From NCBI GenBank assembly GCA_933207985.1, contig OW240913.1, positions 269,038,673 through 269,102,672 of the forward strand: 64,000 nt of DNA, given 5' to 3'. Numbering within the stretch: the first letter of the stretch is position 1; each line of letters starts with the position of its first letter. The notes beneath the pieces are model-generated. The model was not told the origin of the DNA. It saw only the letters and a list, made by a program, of their open reading frames with translations, and searched no databases. This document shows, piece by piece, positions 1-10,611 of this stretch. The DNA comes from Pelobates cultripes (taxonomy: Eukaryota; Chordata; Amphibia; Anura; Pelobatidae). The position numbers were made by a program, and so were the translations under genes.

Positions 1-960
1 GGTGCGAAAAATGTTCCCCCTTTACAGTGGGAGCAACCTAGGCATGGGAATGTGCCTTTCGTAGGAGTTGAAAAGAATCTGGTCTTATCTTTCTTATTCC
101 TACCAATGTCAGATCTCACCACTAGATCCCTAATATTCCGTGCTCTTTTATACGAGAACATTGGAGGACTTTGGAATTGAATAGTTAAGTTCGCGTCCCC
201 TTCAAAAACTCGCCAATGATTTAAAATAATCTTTCGAATTTCCTTATTTAAAGGGGTATATGGGACCACAAATAGAATTCTACTTAGATTATAACGCTGT
301 CTATTGGGGTACAATGTCTCTTCCCTTGATAAGTTTTGTACCTTCTCCCTCTGTCTAAATATTACCTCTATGGGATATCTCCTTCCTCTGAATTTATTAG
401 CCATATAGTCTAGACCTGGCTGTATCTTTTCTTCTTGTGAGATTATACGTTTTACTCTCAATAGCTGACTGTAGGGTAATCCATCCTTCATGTGTGTTAG
501 ATGAAAGCTACTATAGTTCAAAAGGTTATTTTTGTCAGTGGGCTTTGTGTATAGATCACTGTGTAGCTTGTTTCCTACCCATGGACTTGTACATCTAAAA
601 ATGGAACCGTGTATTTGTCACAGACCATTGTGAATTTAATATTGGGGTCCAGACAGTTTACTTGTTCAAAAAACTCCTGTAGTTGGGCTCTTGTGCCACT
701 CCAACACATGAACATATCTTCTATGTATTGTTTCCAGTTTATACATTTCTCAAAAAGGGAAGCATATAAATTAATGTCTCCTCCATGCGATTCATATATA
801 TGTTTGCATATGTTGGAACGACATTCGAGACCATAGCAGTCCCTTTAATATGTCTGTAGAACTTATCCCCAAACAAGAAAACATTATCTGTCAGGATGAA
901 TGAGTAGTTGTACAATGTAATTCCTGGTGTCACTATACTGTGTGGTGGATGTGTCTATCT
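1..960 (-). pseudogene. Penelope-like retroelement reverse transcriptase, C-terminal half, broken
   Basis: The minus-strand translation gives the late part of a Penelope-like reverse transcriptase. Around 933-739 it reads ITLYNYSFILTDN, then IKGTAMVSNVVPTYANIYM, the Penelope-type signature with APTYAN normal in the family (here VPTYAN). At about 730-600 come an FMCWSGTRAQLQEFFE stretch and a VPFLDV stretch. Several stops follow at about 600-300. The last 300 bases are open again, with LNKEIRKIILNHW, and finish with a Cys-x2-Cys-x2-Cys cluster (CLGCSHC) near base 10. In this family that linker leads to a GIY-YIG endonuclease, which would lie beyond the left window edge. The catalytic DD box was not found because the frame is disrupted. 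The family assignment is good; the copy is certainly inactive. A telomerase gene is excluded by the GTAM/PTYAN signature and the linker. Confidence 0.8.
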
Positions 961-1806
961 AAGGTCAAATTTACAGCTTCCAGATCCTTAGACTCTTAAA
1001 CCAAGCAACTGCTTAGTTGATCTCTCCCCATTGCCTATACAATTAACAAGGTCCATGCCTGTGAAAGTTAAGGCATATTATTTGCCACAATGTATCTATT
1101 TAGAGATTTATTTCTTTAGACCTTTTTGTATCCACTCTTTTGGAATTGAGAGTTTTCCTATCTGCCTATGCTATATCAGCTTGCACTTCTTATTTATATA
1201 GTTGGGATAATTTGTGGCCAATAAATGTTTGGCAACTATAATAAAGCCTATTAGTTTATCCACTTCAATGATATTCTGTGCCTTGATATACATGATAGAT
1301 ACTTTCCTTGTTATGTTTTAACACATTTCCTTGATAAGGATTTCCTCACTTTGCTTTTTATATTAATGTTTCCAGGGTTCATTCCCAGAGTGGTAGGGTG
1401 CCACTCGTACTGACCACCGCTGTTGTGATATCCTCACCCAGGGGGTACTAGACTGTTTTCTTTATTGCTTAATCATAATATGTCCCAGTGACATCTTCTA
1501 TTTCTGATCCTGATTACTTTTCTGTTTCCTTGATTTCCTGATCTTTGTCTTTTTTGATTGACCTTGCTACAGATTTTTAAACACTGTCTGAATGTTGTTT
1601 TTTAAAAGAATATTCAAGGATATAACAGTTAATGTGTTGGGTAACAGTTTGTTTATCCCATGATAAATCTGACTACCAGTTCAGTCATAAAGGAATTTTA
1701 TTACCAGTTTGGCAAATATATAAATCATCTCCAATTGCGTTTTTCACTTCTTTGGGATAAAAAGCATTTATACAAATTGACAAAAAGCTGAACTTGATAG
1801 AGAAGT
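961..1806. other. AT-rich stretch without a recognised gene
   Basis: There is no reading frame with recognisable protein similarity. The sequence is AT-rich with short T and A runs. The part next to 960 may hold further decayed Penelope sequence, but I cannot support a boundary. Confidence 0.6.
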
Positions 1807-1942
1807 CAGGGGTAGACAACTTTTGGCACACCAGATGTTGTGTACTACATTTCATATAATGCTCTTACAGCCATAATGCTGGCAAAGGATTAGGGGAGAT
1901 GTAGTACACCACACCTAGAGTGTCGAAGGTTGCCTATACCTG
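1807..1942. repeat. Short inverted-repeat (hAT-type) MITE
   Basis: The sequence starts CAGGGGTAGACAAC and ends GTTGCCTATACCTG, which are imperfect inverted copies of each other. The interior keeps pairing: TGTTGTGTACTACAT on the left against ATGTAGTACACCACA on the right. The whole 136-bp unit therefore folds into one imperfect hairpin. CAGGGGT-type ends are common in hAT elements. I could not find a clean 8-bp target duplication, so the class is inferred from the ends only. Confidence 0.7.
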
Positions 1943-2109
1943 GTCTATGTTATTATATAATGATGTAACTTCTTGCTGCCTGCTTTGACATACACAACTT
2001 TACTCTCAGACTCACAATATACATGTGTTACTTCAGATAGCCTATATATCATTATTTTTATCTAACTCAGTTATTATATATACGGTATCTCACAAAAGTG
2101 AGTACACCC

Positions 2110-3640
2110 CCAATTGGAAATGTCCAAATTGGGCCGAAAGTGTTAATATTTTGTGTGGCCACCATTATTTTCCAGCATTGCCTTAACCCTCATGGACATG
2201 GAGTTAGCCAGAGCTTCACAGTTTGCCACTGTAGTCCCCTTCTGTTACGGTACCCTCAGCATCAGATGCACAAACCGCCGTTTAGTAAATCCTCCCCTCT
2301 CGCAATAACATAGGCTGCATGCGTATCAAGTACAATCATACGAACCGCAAGCAGGGGAACGCTGTAAACTCACGAACGGGATCCGTACGGGCACTTCACT
2401 TCACGAGCTCCAAACTCACGAATCGCCAATAGTAGCCGAACGCATATATCTCCCAAGCGGCTAATAATCCCATCCGGCAGTCTCTAGTCGTCGGTAATAA
2501 ATCCCCCCAATAATGAGACCAAGCTCCGCATTGAGGGTAAACACATGAACTGGCTTTACTGTGGGCTACCTGCCCGTATTTATGCAGGTCTCCCACTTGG
2601 TGGACACTCCCCTACGGGACCAAATGGGAGACTGTAACAATAGACAGACATATGGCAGGTTAGGACCCACAGACACAGAATATTCCCAGCATGCATTAGT
2701 ATTTCCTCCCCTCTGCCCTGGAGATAATTGAGAAGTAATTCAATTATCTTCAGGACAGAGGCAAATCACCATTTTAAATTCAACACAGAAAAACATATAA
2801 AAATATATAACTTTACATTTGTCGAATGTTACCCATTCGTATCACGTATCCCCAGATAGTGCATATTATTGGTGAATAGCGCTCAGATCCCATATGCATA
2901 GTTCAATCGCCATGGAGTCAAAGTCTATTACAGTCTTTCGGTATGCGATTGACTCCATGGGAAGGCTATCTGGGGTAAGTCCATTCGTACGTATAAAACT
3001 CCCAAACGGCCAGTGTTTGTATACTTCTGTCGATTGAGAAGGGAGGTAGGCAGCTTCAGCGGTGTTCGGCAGAAAAAGTGTCCGTTTTCAGTTCCATGAA
3101 ATCCATGCCGAACACCGCTGGTCTTTCGCATGGTTTAAAATCGCGCCGCCTCGTGGTCGACATACGAACGACGACCACCCTGTATTTGGTTTTAATTGAG
3201 AAGTGTCTGCGGGTAACCACAACGTTCTAATTGGGATCAAGAGGTTAACCAGCAGCACACTTCTCTTCTAGGTGGCCGTCCGTTCGGTAGTTTTGTTCGG
3301 CAGAAAAGTCAATTCATTGAACAGGGGCATACGAACGGGTAATTCCACGAAAAGGCAAAACAGACGAACCAGCAATACCAGTCTATACAGATGGATCTGT
3401 CACACCTTCCACTCCTCCATCATGGAGCTGGTGGATGTTAGAGACCTTGCGCTCCCCCACCTTCCATTTAAGGATGCCCCACAGATGCTCAATTGGGATT
3501 ATGTCTGGAGACATGCTTGGCCAGTCCATTACCTTTACATTCAGCTTCTTTAGCAAGGCAGTGGTCGTCTTGGAGGTGTTTTTGGGGTCGTTAGCATGTT
3601 GGAATACTGCCCTCAGAGTTCTTTGCCATGAAGTGCCATG
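2110..3640 (-). pseudogene. Tc1-like transposase, C-terminal fragment, interrupted
   Basis: Reading leftwards from about 3640, the minus strand encodes FQHANDPKNTSKTTT, then MDWPSMSPDIIPIEHLWGIL. These are the second Asp (NDPK box) and the final acidic residue region (PIEHLWG) of the Tc1 DDE catalytic domain. Coding is broken after the LHD region at 3410 by the solo LTR. It resumes at 2237 with TTVANCEALANSMSMRVK and ends NNGGHTKY near 2135, the usual C-terminus of this family. The helix-turn-helix domain and the first catalytic Asp are absent. Non-functional. Confidence 0.85.
2243..3404. repeat. Solo LTR with 5-bp target duplication inside Tc1 element 1
   Basis: The insert begins TGTTACGG, ends CTGTCACA (TG...CA), and is flanked on both sides by CCTTC (2238-2242 and 3405-3409). 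Removing it rejoins the Tc1 transposase reading. It is 1162 bp with no long reading frame. Its outer third is rich in CGAAC/GTTCG words (for example around 3270-3370). The segment TTCGGTAG...CAGGGGCATACGAAC resembles the LTR-like sequence at 50309-50815, so both may come from one Gypsy family. Five-base duplications fit Ty3/Gypsy or other LTR integrases. Confidence 0.85.
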
Positions 3641-3828
3641 TTGAACTTCCAGTGACCAGTATGAGAGAGTGTGAGAGCGATAACACCAAATTTAACACAC
3701 CTGCTCCCAATTCACACCTGAAACCTTATAACACTAACGAGTCACATGACACCGCGGAGGGAATATGGCTAATTGGGCCCAATTTGGACATTTCCACTTA
3801 GGGGTGTACTCACTTTTGTTGACAGTTA

Positions 3829-4246
3829 CAGTGACAGTGTGGGGGGTAAGGAGAGAAGAAGATATAGTGTGGGGGGGCAGGGAGAGGAGGGGTTACATTG
3901 TGGGGGGGCAAGATCTGGGGACTGTGTCCTACCTTTATTAAATTCCCTAGTGGACAGTGTCTCTCCCTGGTGGTCCGGTGGGTTGACTCTCCGTTTTGCA
4001 GCTCCGCCGGGTGCAGAGCTGCAGATAGTCTTGCGAGCACCCAGAGTGTTGCCGTGGTAACACTCTGGGTGCTCGCGAGACTTCTATCACATGGTCTGCA
4101 GCTCTGCACCAGGAGGTGCTGGGCAGACTGATTGAAGGGAGCCCAACGGCATACAGAGCAAACCGCCAGGCCCTCTCCTGGTGTCGGGCCCGTGGTCACT
4201 GCGACACACCAGTGGGTCGCGACCCACACTTTGGGAAACCCTGTCT
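3829..4246. repeat. GC-rich repeat ending in a hAT-like terminus
   Basis: A G-rich minisatellite-like start (GTGGGGGG words, 3838-3910) leads to a long hairpin. GAGCACCCAGAGTGTTGCC at about 4037 pairs with its inverted copy, AACACTCTGGGTGCTCGC, at about 4059. It is flanked by inverted GCAGAGCTGCAGA and CTGCAGCTCTGC words. The right end, GTGGGTCGCGACCCAC followed by TTTGGGAAACCCTG, is a typical hAT-type terminus. Related hairpin cores occur at 25500-25620 and 30880-31080. Long open frames here are compositional. The left terminus was not found. Confidence 0.55.
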
Positions 4247-4620
4247 TAGAGAGTTTACATAATTTTTTATACTACTATTTTACACTTCAGATATGTTGGT
4301 TTTAGTCTACAAAATGTATTGTCCCATTGTTTTCTTTTGATCCTATTCACTAATGAACTCTACTGCATAACATGTGCATCAAAAGCAAAGATCCACTGTC
4401 TTGCCTCAGTTTTAAATTTTTTTACACTTTGCTGAATAAGCTGCCGTTTTCATGCAAAATCATTTTGTTCATAACCCCATGCTATAGAAATATTATATAA
4501 CCAAATTGTACAAAAAGAGGCACTCTTATAAAACTGTAGAAATGCAATAGGGTCGTGGTAAAGGATAGCACAAAACACTGATGAAATAAAAGCAAAATGG
4601 TGTATTTCATGAATAAAACA
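4247..4620. other. AT-rich spacer, no gene seen
   Basis: About 370 bases of AT-rich sequence without a recognisable repeat end or coding similarity lie between the GC-rich repeat and Tc1 element 2. Confidence 0.6.
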
Positions 4621-6195
4621 CACTGCTGAAAAAAATAAAGGGAACACAAAAATAACACATGCTAGATCTAAATTAATTAAATATTCTTCTGAAATGCTTT
4701 GTTCTTTACATAGTTGAATGTGCTGACAACAAAATCACACAATTAAAAAATGGAAATCAAATTTTTCAACCCATGGAGGTCTGGATTTGGAGTCACACTC
4801 AAAATTGAAGTGGAAAAACACACTATAGGTAGATCCAACTTTGATGTAATATCCTTAAAACAAGTCAAAATGAGGCTCAGTAGTGTGTGTGGACTCCACG
4901 TGCCTGTATGACCTCCCTACAACGCCTGTGCATGCTCCTGATGAGGTGGCGGATGGTCTCCTGAGGGATCTCTTCCCAGACCTGGACTTAAGCATCTGCC
5001 AACTCCTGGACAGTCTGTGGTGCAACGTGACGGTGGTGGATGGAGCGAGACATGATGTCCCAGATGTGCTCAATTGGATTCAGGTGTGGGGAACGGGCGG
5101 GCCAGTCCATAGCATCAATGCCTTCATCTTGCAGGAACTGCCGACACACTCCAGCCACATGACGTCTAGCATTGTCTTGCATTAAGAGGAACCCAGAGCC
5201 AACCGCATCAGCATATGGTCTCACAAGGGGTCTGAGGATCTCATCTCGGTACCTAATGGCAGTCAGGCTACCTCTGGCGGGCACATGGAGGGCTGTGCGC
5301 CCCCCCAAAGAAATGCCACCCCACACCATTATGGACCCGCTGCCAAACTGGTCATGCTGGAGGATGTTGCAGGCAGTAGAATGTTCTCCACAGCGTCTCC
5401 AGACTCTGTCACATCTGTCACAATGCTCAGTGTGAACCTGCTTTCATCTGTGAAGAGCACAGGGCGCCAGTGGCGAATTTGCCAATCCTGGTGTTCTCTG
5501 GCAAATGCCAAACGTTCTGCACGGTGTTGGGCTGTAAGCACAACCCCCACCTGTGGACATCGGGCCCTCATACCACCCTCATGGAGTCTGTTTCTGACCA
5601 TTTGAGCAGATACATGCACATTTGTGGCCTGCTGGAGGTCATTTTGCAGGGCTCTGGCAGTGCTCCCCCTGTTCCCCCTTGCACAAAGGTGGAGGTAGTC
5701 CTGCTGCTGGGTTGTTGCCCTCCTACGGCCTCCTCCATGTCTCCTAATGTACTGGCCTGTCTCCTGGTAGCGCCTCCATGCTCTGGACACTACGCTGACA
5801 TACTCAGCAAACCTTTTTGCCCTAGCTCGCATTGATGTGCCATTCTAGATGAGCTGCACTACCTGAGCCACTTGTGTGGGTTGTAGACTCCGTATCATGC
5901 TACCACTAGACTGAAAGCACCACCAGCATTCAAAAGTGACCAAAACAGCAGCCAGGAAGCATAGGAACTGAGAAGTGGTCTGTGGTCACCACCTGCAGAA
6001 CCACTCCTTTATTGGGGGTGTCTTGCTAATTGCTTATAATTTCGACCTGTTGTCTATCCCATTTGCACAACAGCATGTGAAATTGATTGTCACTCAGTGT
6101 TGCTTCCTAAGTGGACAGTTTGATTTCAGAGACGTGTGATTGACTTGGAGTTACATCGTGTTGTTTAAGTGTTCCCTTTATTTTTTTGAGCAGTG
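4621..6195 (-). mobile_element. Tc1/mariner-like element 2, nearly complete
   Basis: The left end CACTGCTGAAAAAAATAAAG matches the inverted right end CTTTATTTTTTTGAGCAGTG. Both run on into GGAACAC/GTGTTCC, giving terminal inverted repeats of about 27 bp. A TA dinucleotide follows the right end; the left flank is CA, so the duplication has drifted there. The element is about 1.58 kb, the usual size of Tc1-like elements, and carries one transposase gene on the minus strand. It is the most complete transposase in this window apart from that of element 4. Confidence 0.92.
4870..5832 (-). pseudogene. Tc1-like transposase, one frameshift and one stop
   Basis: This is a cut-and-paste transposase of the Tc1 group. 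From ATG at 5832, the minus strand encodes an N-terminal DNA-binding part with [15 protein letters not shown] and [12 protein letters not shown] (second helix-turn-helix with an AT-hook-like GRR). The first catalytic Asp follows in [14 protein letters not shown] at about 5440. Shortly after, near 5410-5420, the frame shifts. The correct frame continues as MVWGGISLGGRTALH (5329), the second Asp in LLMQDNARRHVAG and the third acidic residue in SPHLNPIEHIWDIMSR. An in-frame stop at 4988 interrupts the last part (VQVWEEIPQETIRHLIRSM). All three DDE positions survive, so the copy is probably younger than the other Tc1 copies here. It is not functional as it stands. Confidence 0.92.
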
Positions 6196-6331
6196 TATAA
6201 TAAGAATAAAATACAATTACTATGGATTAACACAGCCAAACCACTTCACAGTATGTACTAAAAAGTTACACCCCTGAAATGACTACTGCGTTCCTTTCTC
6301 CATTGTCTTTTAGAGAAAAAAATGACCTCCT

Positions 6332-6411
6332 TTAACCCCTTAAGGACCAAACTTCTGGAATAAAAGGGAATCATGACATGTCACACATGTCATGTGTCCT
6401 TAAGGTGTTAA
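6332..6411. repeat. 80-bp TTAA-flanked palindromic element, copy 1
   Basis: The unit begins TTAACCCCTTAAGGACC and ends GTCCTTAAGGTGTTAA, with a second hairpin inside (CATGACATGTCACACATGTC). An 80-bp copy at 58256-58335 is almost identical, and a third copy at 22688-23163 is split by a hAT insertion. TTAA at both ends fits piggyBac-type or Kolobok-type target duplication. It has no coding capacity. Confidence 0.85.
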
Positions 6412-8282
6412 AGTTCAAGACTTATATCACATGTCGTACGTTAAGCATTTCACAAAAGAGTGCACGTGAATGGTTTCAGGATTACAGAATGATAAGAAAT
6501 GGGGCTGTTTGTGCAGTGATTGCATGTTTATTTAGATAATCCATGAAGGGTACACGTGGTTTCTAATTGTTCAGTGATCTGTAGAGTAATTGCTTACGAG
6601 TTTTCCAGACAATAGTCATAAACCATTCTTTTTATTTCCTGGCTCAAAACGGAACACCTTTTTAATTAATTTGTAGAGCATGCGTTACTTTAAATGTGTC
6701 TTCTTAATACAGGGCAAATTAGGCTATAGTAGTATCATTATCACTTCAGTGTTTACATTTTGGTCTGGATATGAGTATAAAAGATATGAACTGAAGCTGA
6801 GCATTCTGCTAAATGATTTTATAATGAGGGCGAATAGTAACTCTGCATGTGAGATTACAGTATTCTAATGGTAAATATCTGCCTGACAGACATATACGCT
6901 TTCAGTACATGCGTGAGGTTACCTTCATCAGTCAAAGGGCCATTATTATGACTATCGCTGCTACTGACTGTAACTGGAGCTTCTGATAGGAAATCTTCTC
7001 CTTCCCATTTGTTAAAAAGGGTGATTTCCTACAGCAAAACAGTACGACATAGCTCCAAAAATATTTGGTTTGTTGAAAGGGGTGGAGAATGGGGAATTGT
7101 AGTTGTTGTCAGACAGAGAGTGGGGCGTCTCCTCCCCAGCCCAAAGATTTATGCACTTCTACAGTCATCTGGCATTTACTTTAGTTTCCATGAATGGACT
7201 AGTTATATTAAAGTTACACGATTATAGTTACATGATTGATAACCTTAAAAATATACAAAAATAGAAAAAGGTTAATATTTCTTAAGAAATACTGGCCTAA
7301 CAGTATAGTGTGTTTTTTTCCAAATAGCACTTCAAAGCAATATAAATTCAGAGCAAATCATTGCTCTGAGCAGTGTGAGTTGCATTAGGTACATAAGTCT
7401 TGTTTATATTTCTTCACAAGTTGTTGTGTTGTTTTCTTTCCATACATATATGTTTGCAATATTCTGGAATTGTGGTATATTGTTCATACCTTCTTCATTG
7501 TTTATGTTTTATTTTTTTCCATACAGAGTTTATAGTTTCTACAAAAAAATGCACCATTGGGAATTGAATTGAAAATTTTAAACTCAAGTAGCCAAACAAA
7601 AAAAAAAAAGTGCAAACTAGAACCAAAATCTCCTTTTGGGAGAGTGTGTGTTACAAAAAAGTGCTTATGGTGTGATCCGTGTATAGCAGCTCTGTACACT
7701 AGTGTGGATTATCCTTTATTCCACACACAATTTAACACACAATTTAACACAAAGACAGAAATTGGTATACGATGTACATATACCTTAAGTGGCGTGCTAC
7801 GAGGGCTTAGGGGTTACCCTTCATGGTCTTGATCGAACCATGCACGTAAAATTGATTTCAAAGAGCCTCAAATATTGGCTCAGTAAACAGGGCTGATATG
7901 CTTTTTTAGGGCAGCATCCCACCACTATTTTCTGTTGGGGTTTCCTCTGGAAAGATAAAAATAGCAGAAGCATCCAATGTGTAGTATAGTTGTTAAAAAA
8001 AACACCATGAATTGATAAGAATAAGTATTGGCCAATTAGACTTTTAACTTTATAAGTATAATTATTTGTTTATTTTACCATTTATTTTAAATATTTCTTG
8101 AATAATAAATACACTGGCACTTTAAAAAGCCCATTGAAGCCTCAGGAATCTTCATTAAGGGAGGTGCCATCCCCCCTATTTTGGCCCAAAGCCTGCTACC
8201 CTCAGAGCCAGGATCTTAAGGCTCTGAAAAAGGTGAGCTCAATAATTTTTCTTATCGATTCATGGTATTTTTAACAACTTTA
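6412..8282. other. Non-coding AT-rich region, no gene recognised
   Basis: None of the short open frames shows a domain or compositional sign of coding. A duplicated AATTTAACACAC word occurs near 7730-7750. No terminal repeats were recognised. Confidence 0.55.
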
Positions 8283-8550
8283 CTACAAAGTGAGTACACC
8301 CCTCACATTTTTGTAAATATTTAATTATATCTTTTCATGTGACAACACTGAAGAAATTACACTGCTACAATGTAAAGTAGTAAGTGTACAGCCTGTATAA
8401 CAGTGTCAATTTGCTGTCCCCTCAAAATAACTCAACACACATGTCTAAACATTGTAGCAGTGTCATTTCTTCAGTGTTGTCACATGAAAAGATATAATAA
8501 AATATTTACAAAAATGTGAGGGGTGTATTCACTTTTGTGAGATATTGTAT
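8283..8550. mobile_element. Tc1-type MITE (same termini as element 1)
   Basis: The left side starts near AAAGTGAGTACACCCCTCAC and the right side ends GTGAGGGGTGTATTCACTTT followed by GTGAGATATTGTA. The arms pair over about 100 bp, including CTTTTCATGTGACAACACTG against its inverted copy at about 8475. The roughly 60-bp loop (about 8380-8445) carries no gene. The outer bases match Tc1 element 1 at 2083, so it was probably mobilised by that family's transposase. The extreme left end has lost about 10 bases. Confidence 0.85.
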
Positions 8551-9179
8551 CTTTAATTTTTTCAATTTGACAATTTTTATTATTTTTGGAGTACAGAAAG
8601 GAAAAAGGGGATGGGGAGTATGCAAGTGAGCCATTTATGCGTCATCACAGTTGTTTCATTACATTTTCCTAATCTCCGTAGCATTTGCACGTGGATACTT
8701 TTGGAACCTCTTATCGTGTTGAGATGAGGATGGGGTACAGAAGACAAGAGGGGTGGATGCATGGTGGGATGCATGTCGGTGCTAGCAGAGGTTTGAAGAG
8801 GCTTGTCATGAGGCCCTCCTCTTTCGTTCCCTTTTACTCTGTGTTGGGTTGTGTACTGTACATGCGGTGAATCTGTCTCCACTCCCGCCTTGGCTCTCAG
8901 GCCCTTGGACCTGCTGTATGCAGGTTCCGTGTCTCTCTAAATGCCTTGTGTCCTTTGGGATACCCTGTCTCCTGCCCCTGGTCCCTCCTCGGGAGCTGTG
9001 TGGCCCTGATCTCCATTTGGGAGTGGGTGTGGGGGGGTCAGCTCGTCCTTTCCCCTCGTGGGTTTCGTTGTTTGTCTAACAGGACTGGCCTGTGTCCAAG
9101 TTGTGCTTGTGTTGGCAGGTATGCTTGTGCCCCTATTGACTACCTGTAGGATTGGGTATCTGGGGGGGAGGGGTAACTG

Positions 9180-10596
9180 GGATAACAAGTAAACTCGTAT
9201 GTCCTCGTTAGTTTGACTTGTGTTGTTTGTTTGACTCTGTATTGTCCCTTTCGATGACCCCATGTGAGTTTCTAGGGTCTCGGCCTTCTGCGTATGTTGC
9301 CCAGAGCGCTCTCGCTGTGGTGTTTTTCTTACCCATTTTTGTTTGGTTCCACATTATTCCTTCATATTCTAACGTCGTGGTAACCAGCATTTCTACCTCC
9401 GCTCTAGATGGGACCCTTGGGGTTTTCCACTATTTTGCTAATAGTGTGGAGGCTGCGGTTAATGTTAGGAATATTAGCTTGGTGATGCAATGTGGCATGC
9501 CTATGGGTAGGAGTTGAGGTAGAAATGTTTCTGCATTGTGGTCTAGTATGCACCCTGTGGCTCCCTGTTTTAGCTCTGTGATTTGCTTTCAGTATGGTTG
9601 AACTAGGTCACATGTCCACCAGATGTGGAGCATAGTCCCTTCCTGCGTCAGGCATCTCCAACATCTGTCACTCATGTCAGGGTATATTTTCTTATGCCGT
9701 GAAGGCACCATGTACCATCTGTACATTAATTTACGTGAGGTCTCTATGTGGGAGGCGCACGTCCTGAGTCCCTTATGGTTTGTGTGAATGCAGTGCCATT
9801 CGTCTGGTGTGAGTGTCCTACCTATATCCCTGTACCTCCACTCCGGCTCTATTTCGCTCTTGGTGATCGACTTGTAGCACACAGATAGTGTTTTTTCAGT
9901 TGGGATTTGGTGTAGACACATCCTTTCAAAAGGAGTGAGAATGGTGGGGGATGTGGGTGGGGGTTCTTGTCTTGTAGTTTTGCCTATTAGTGATTTCATT
10001 TGCCAGTATGAGAGTGTGAGCTGCGGTGGTATGTTGTATGTGGCCTGAATAGTTGGTAACAGGTGTAGTCCTTGAGAGGAGCATATCTGATGCAAGTGTG
10101 TGATGTTGAAGGCCTTCCATGCTCTATATGGGAATGTGTTATTGCAGAGGGTTATTGAGTGCAGTGGCGTTGCCATAGACCACGGCCTGGCGGAGCAGAG
10201 TTTGGATCTGTGACTGTCCCATATGCGGTACAGAAGTTTAGTGGTAGGTAGGGCGTCTGATGATGTGCGGCGCAGTTGTTTGGGCATCCACAGAGCCGTT
10301 GGGAGGTCCGGGACCCCACTGCAACTAGCTTCTATCTCTATCCATTGGGGAGTGTATGTAGTGGAGTGCATGGCGAGGATATTCGCCGTTTGCGCTGCGT
10401 GGTAGTACGCCTTAAGGTTCGGGAAGCCCAGGCCTCCTTTGTCTATTTGCCTCATGAGCAACGTTCTTGGAACCCTGGGGTGTCTCCCTCCCCAGCTAAA
10501 TTTAATCAGGTTGGATTGGAGTCTTTGTAGGTACGCCTGCGTTAGGGGTATTTGTAGAGAGCGGAGCAGATAGAGGATTTTAGGCAAGATTGTCAT
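9180..10596 (-). pseudogene. L1 ORF2 C-terminal domain
   Basis: The long open part (10596-9589) begins MTILPKILYLLRSLQIPL and continues with KFSWGGRHPRVPRTLLMR and GGLGFPNLKAYYHAAQ. This is the conserved post-RT domain of L1-type ORF2. Near 9620-9660 there is a Cys-x2-Cys-x7-His-x4-Cys knuckle (CWRCLTQEGTMLHIWWTC). A frame change near 9580 leads to a further coding-like segment (SRAEVEMLVTTTLEYEGIMW) ending at about 9180. The remarkable length of the open part suggests this copy is only moderately old. Confidence 0.88.
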
Positions 10597-10611
10597 TTTG
10601 ATGGCCGCTAT

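Larger units (their letters stand above)
2083..3828 (-). mobile_element. Tc1/mariner-like element 1, internally deleted and split by an LTR
   Basis: The left end reads CTCACAAAAGTGAGTACACC and the right end near 3805 is its inverted partner, GGTGTACTCACTTTTGT. Just inside, CCAAATTGGGCC on the left answers GGGCCCAATTTGG on the right, so the inverted repeats are at least about 50 bp. Transposase sequence lies on the minus strand and is split by a 1162-bp solo LTR (2243-3404). The N-terminal half of the transposase is missing, so the copy was internally deleted before or after the LTR arrived. The same termini occur in the MITE at 8283-8550. The right terminus is degenerate and its last bases are uncertain. 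Confidence 0.85.

Noticed and set aside
1..960. Telomerase reverse transcriptase
   Set aside because: Motifs GTAM and PTYAN and the Cys-rich linker are those of Penelope-like elements, and no telomerase-specific domain is present.
3810..4229. 139-codon minus-strand frame
   Set aside because: GC-rich repeat with a large hairpin and a hAT-like end. The frame has no domain and overlaps open frames on the other strand.
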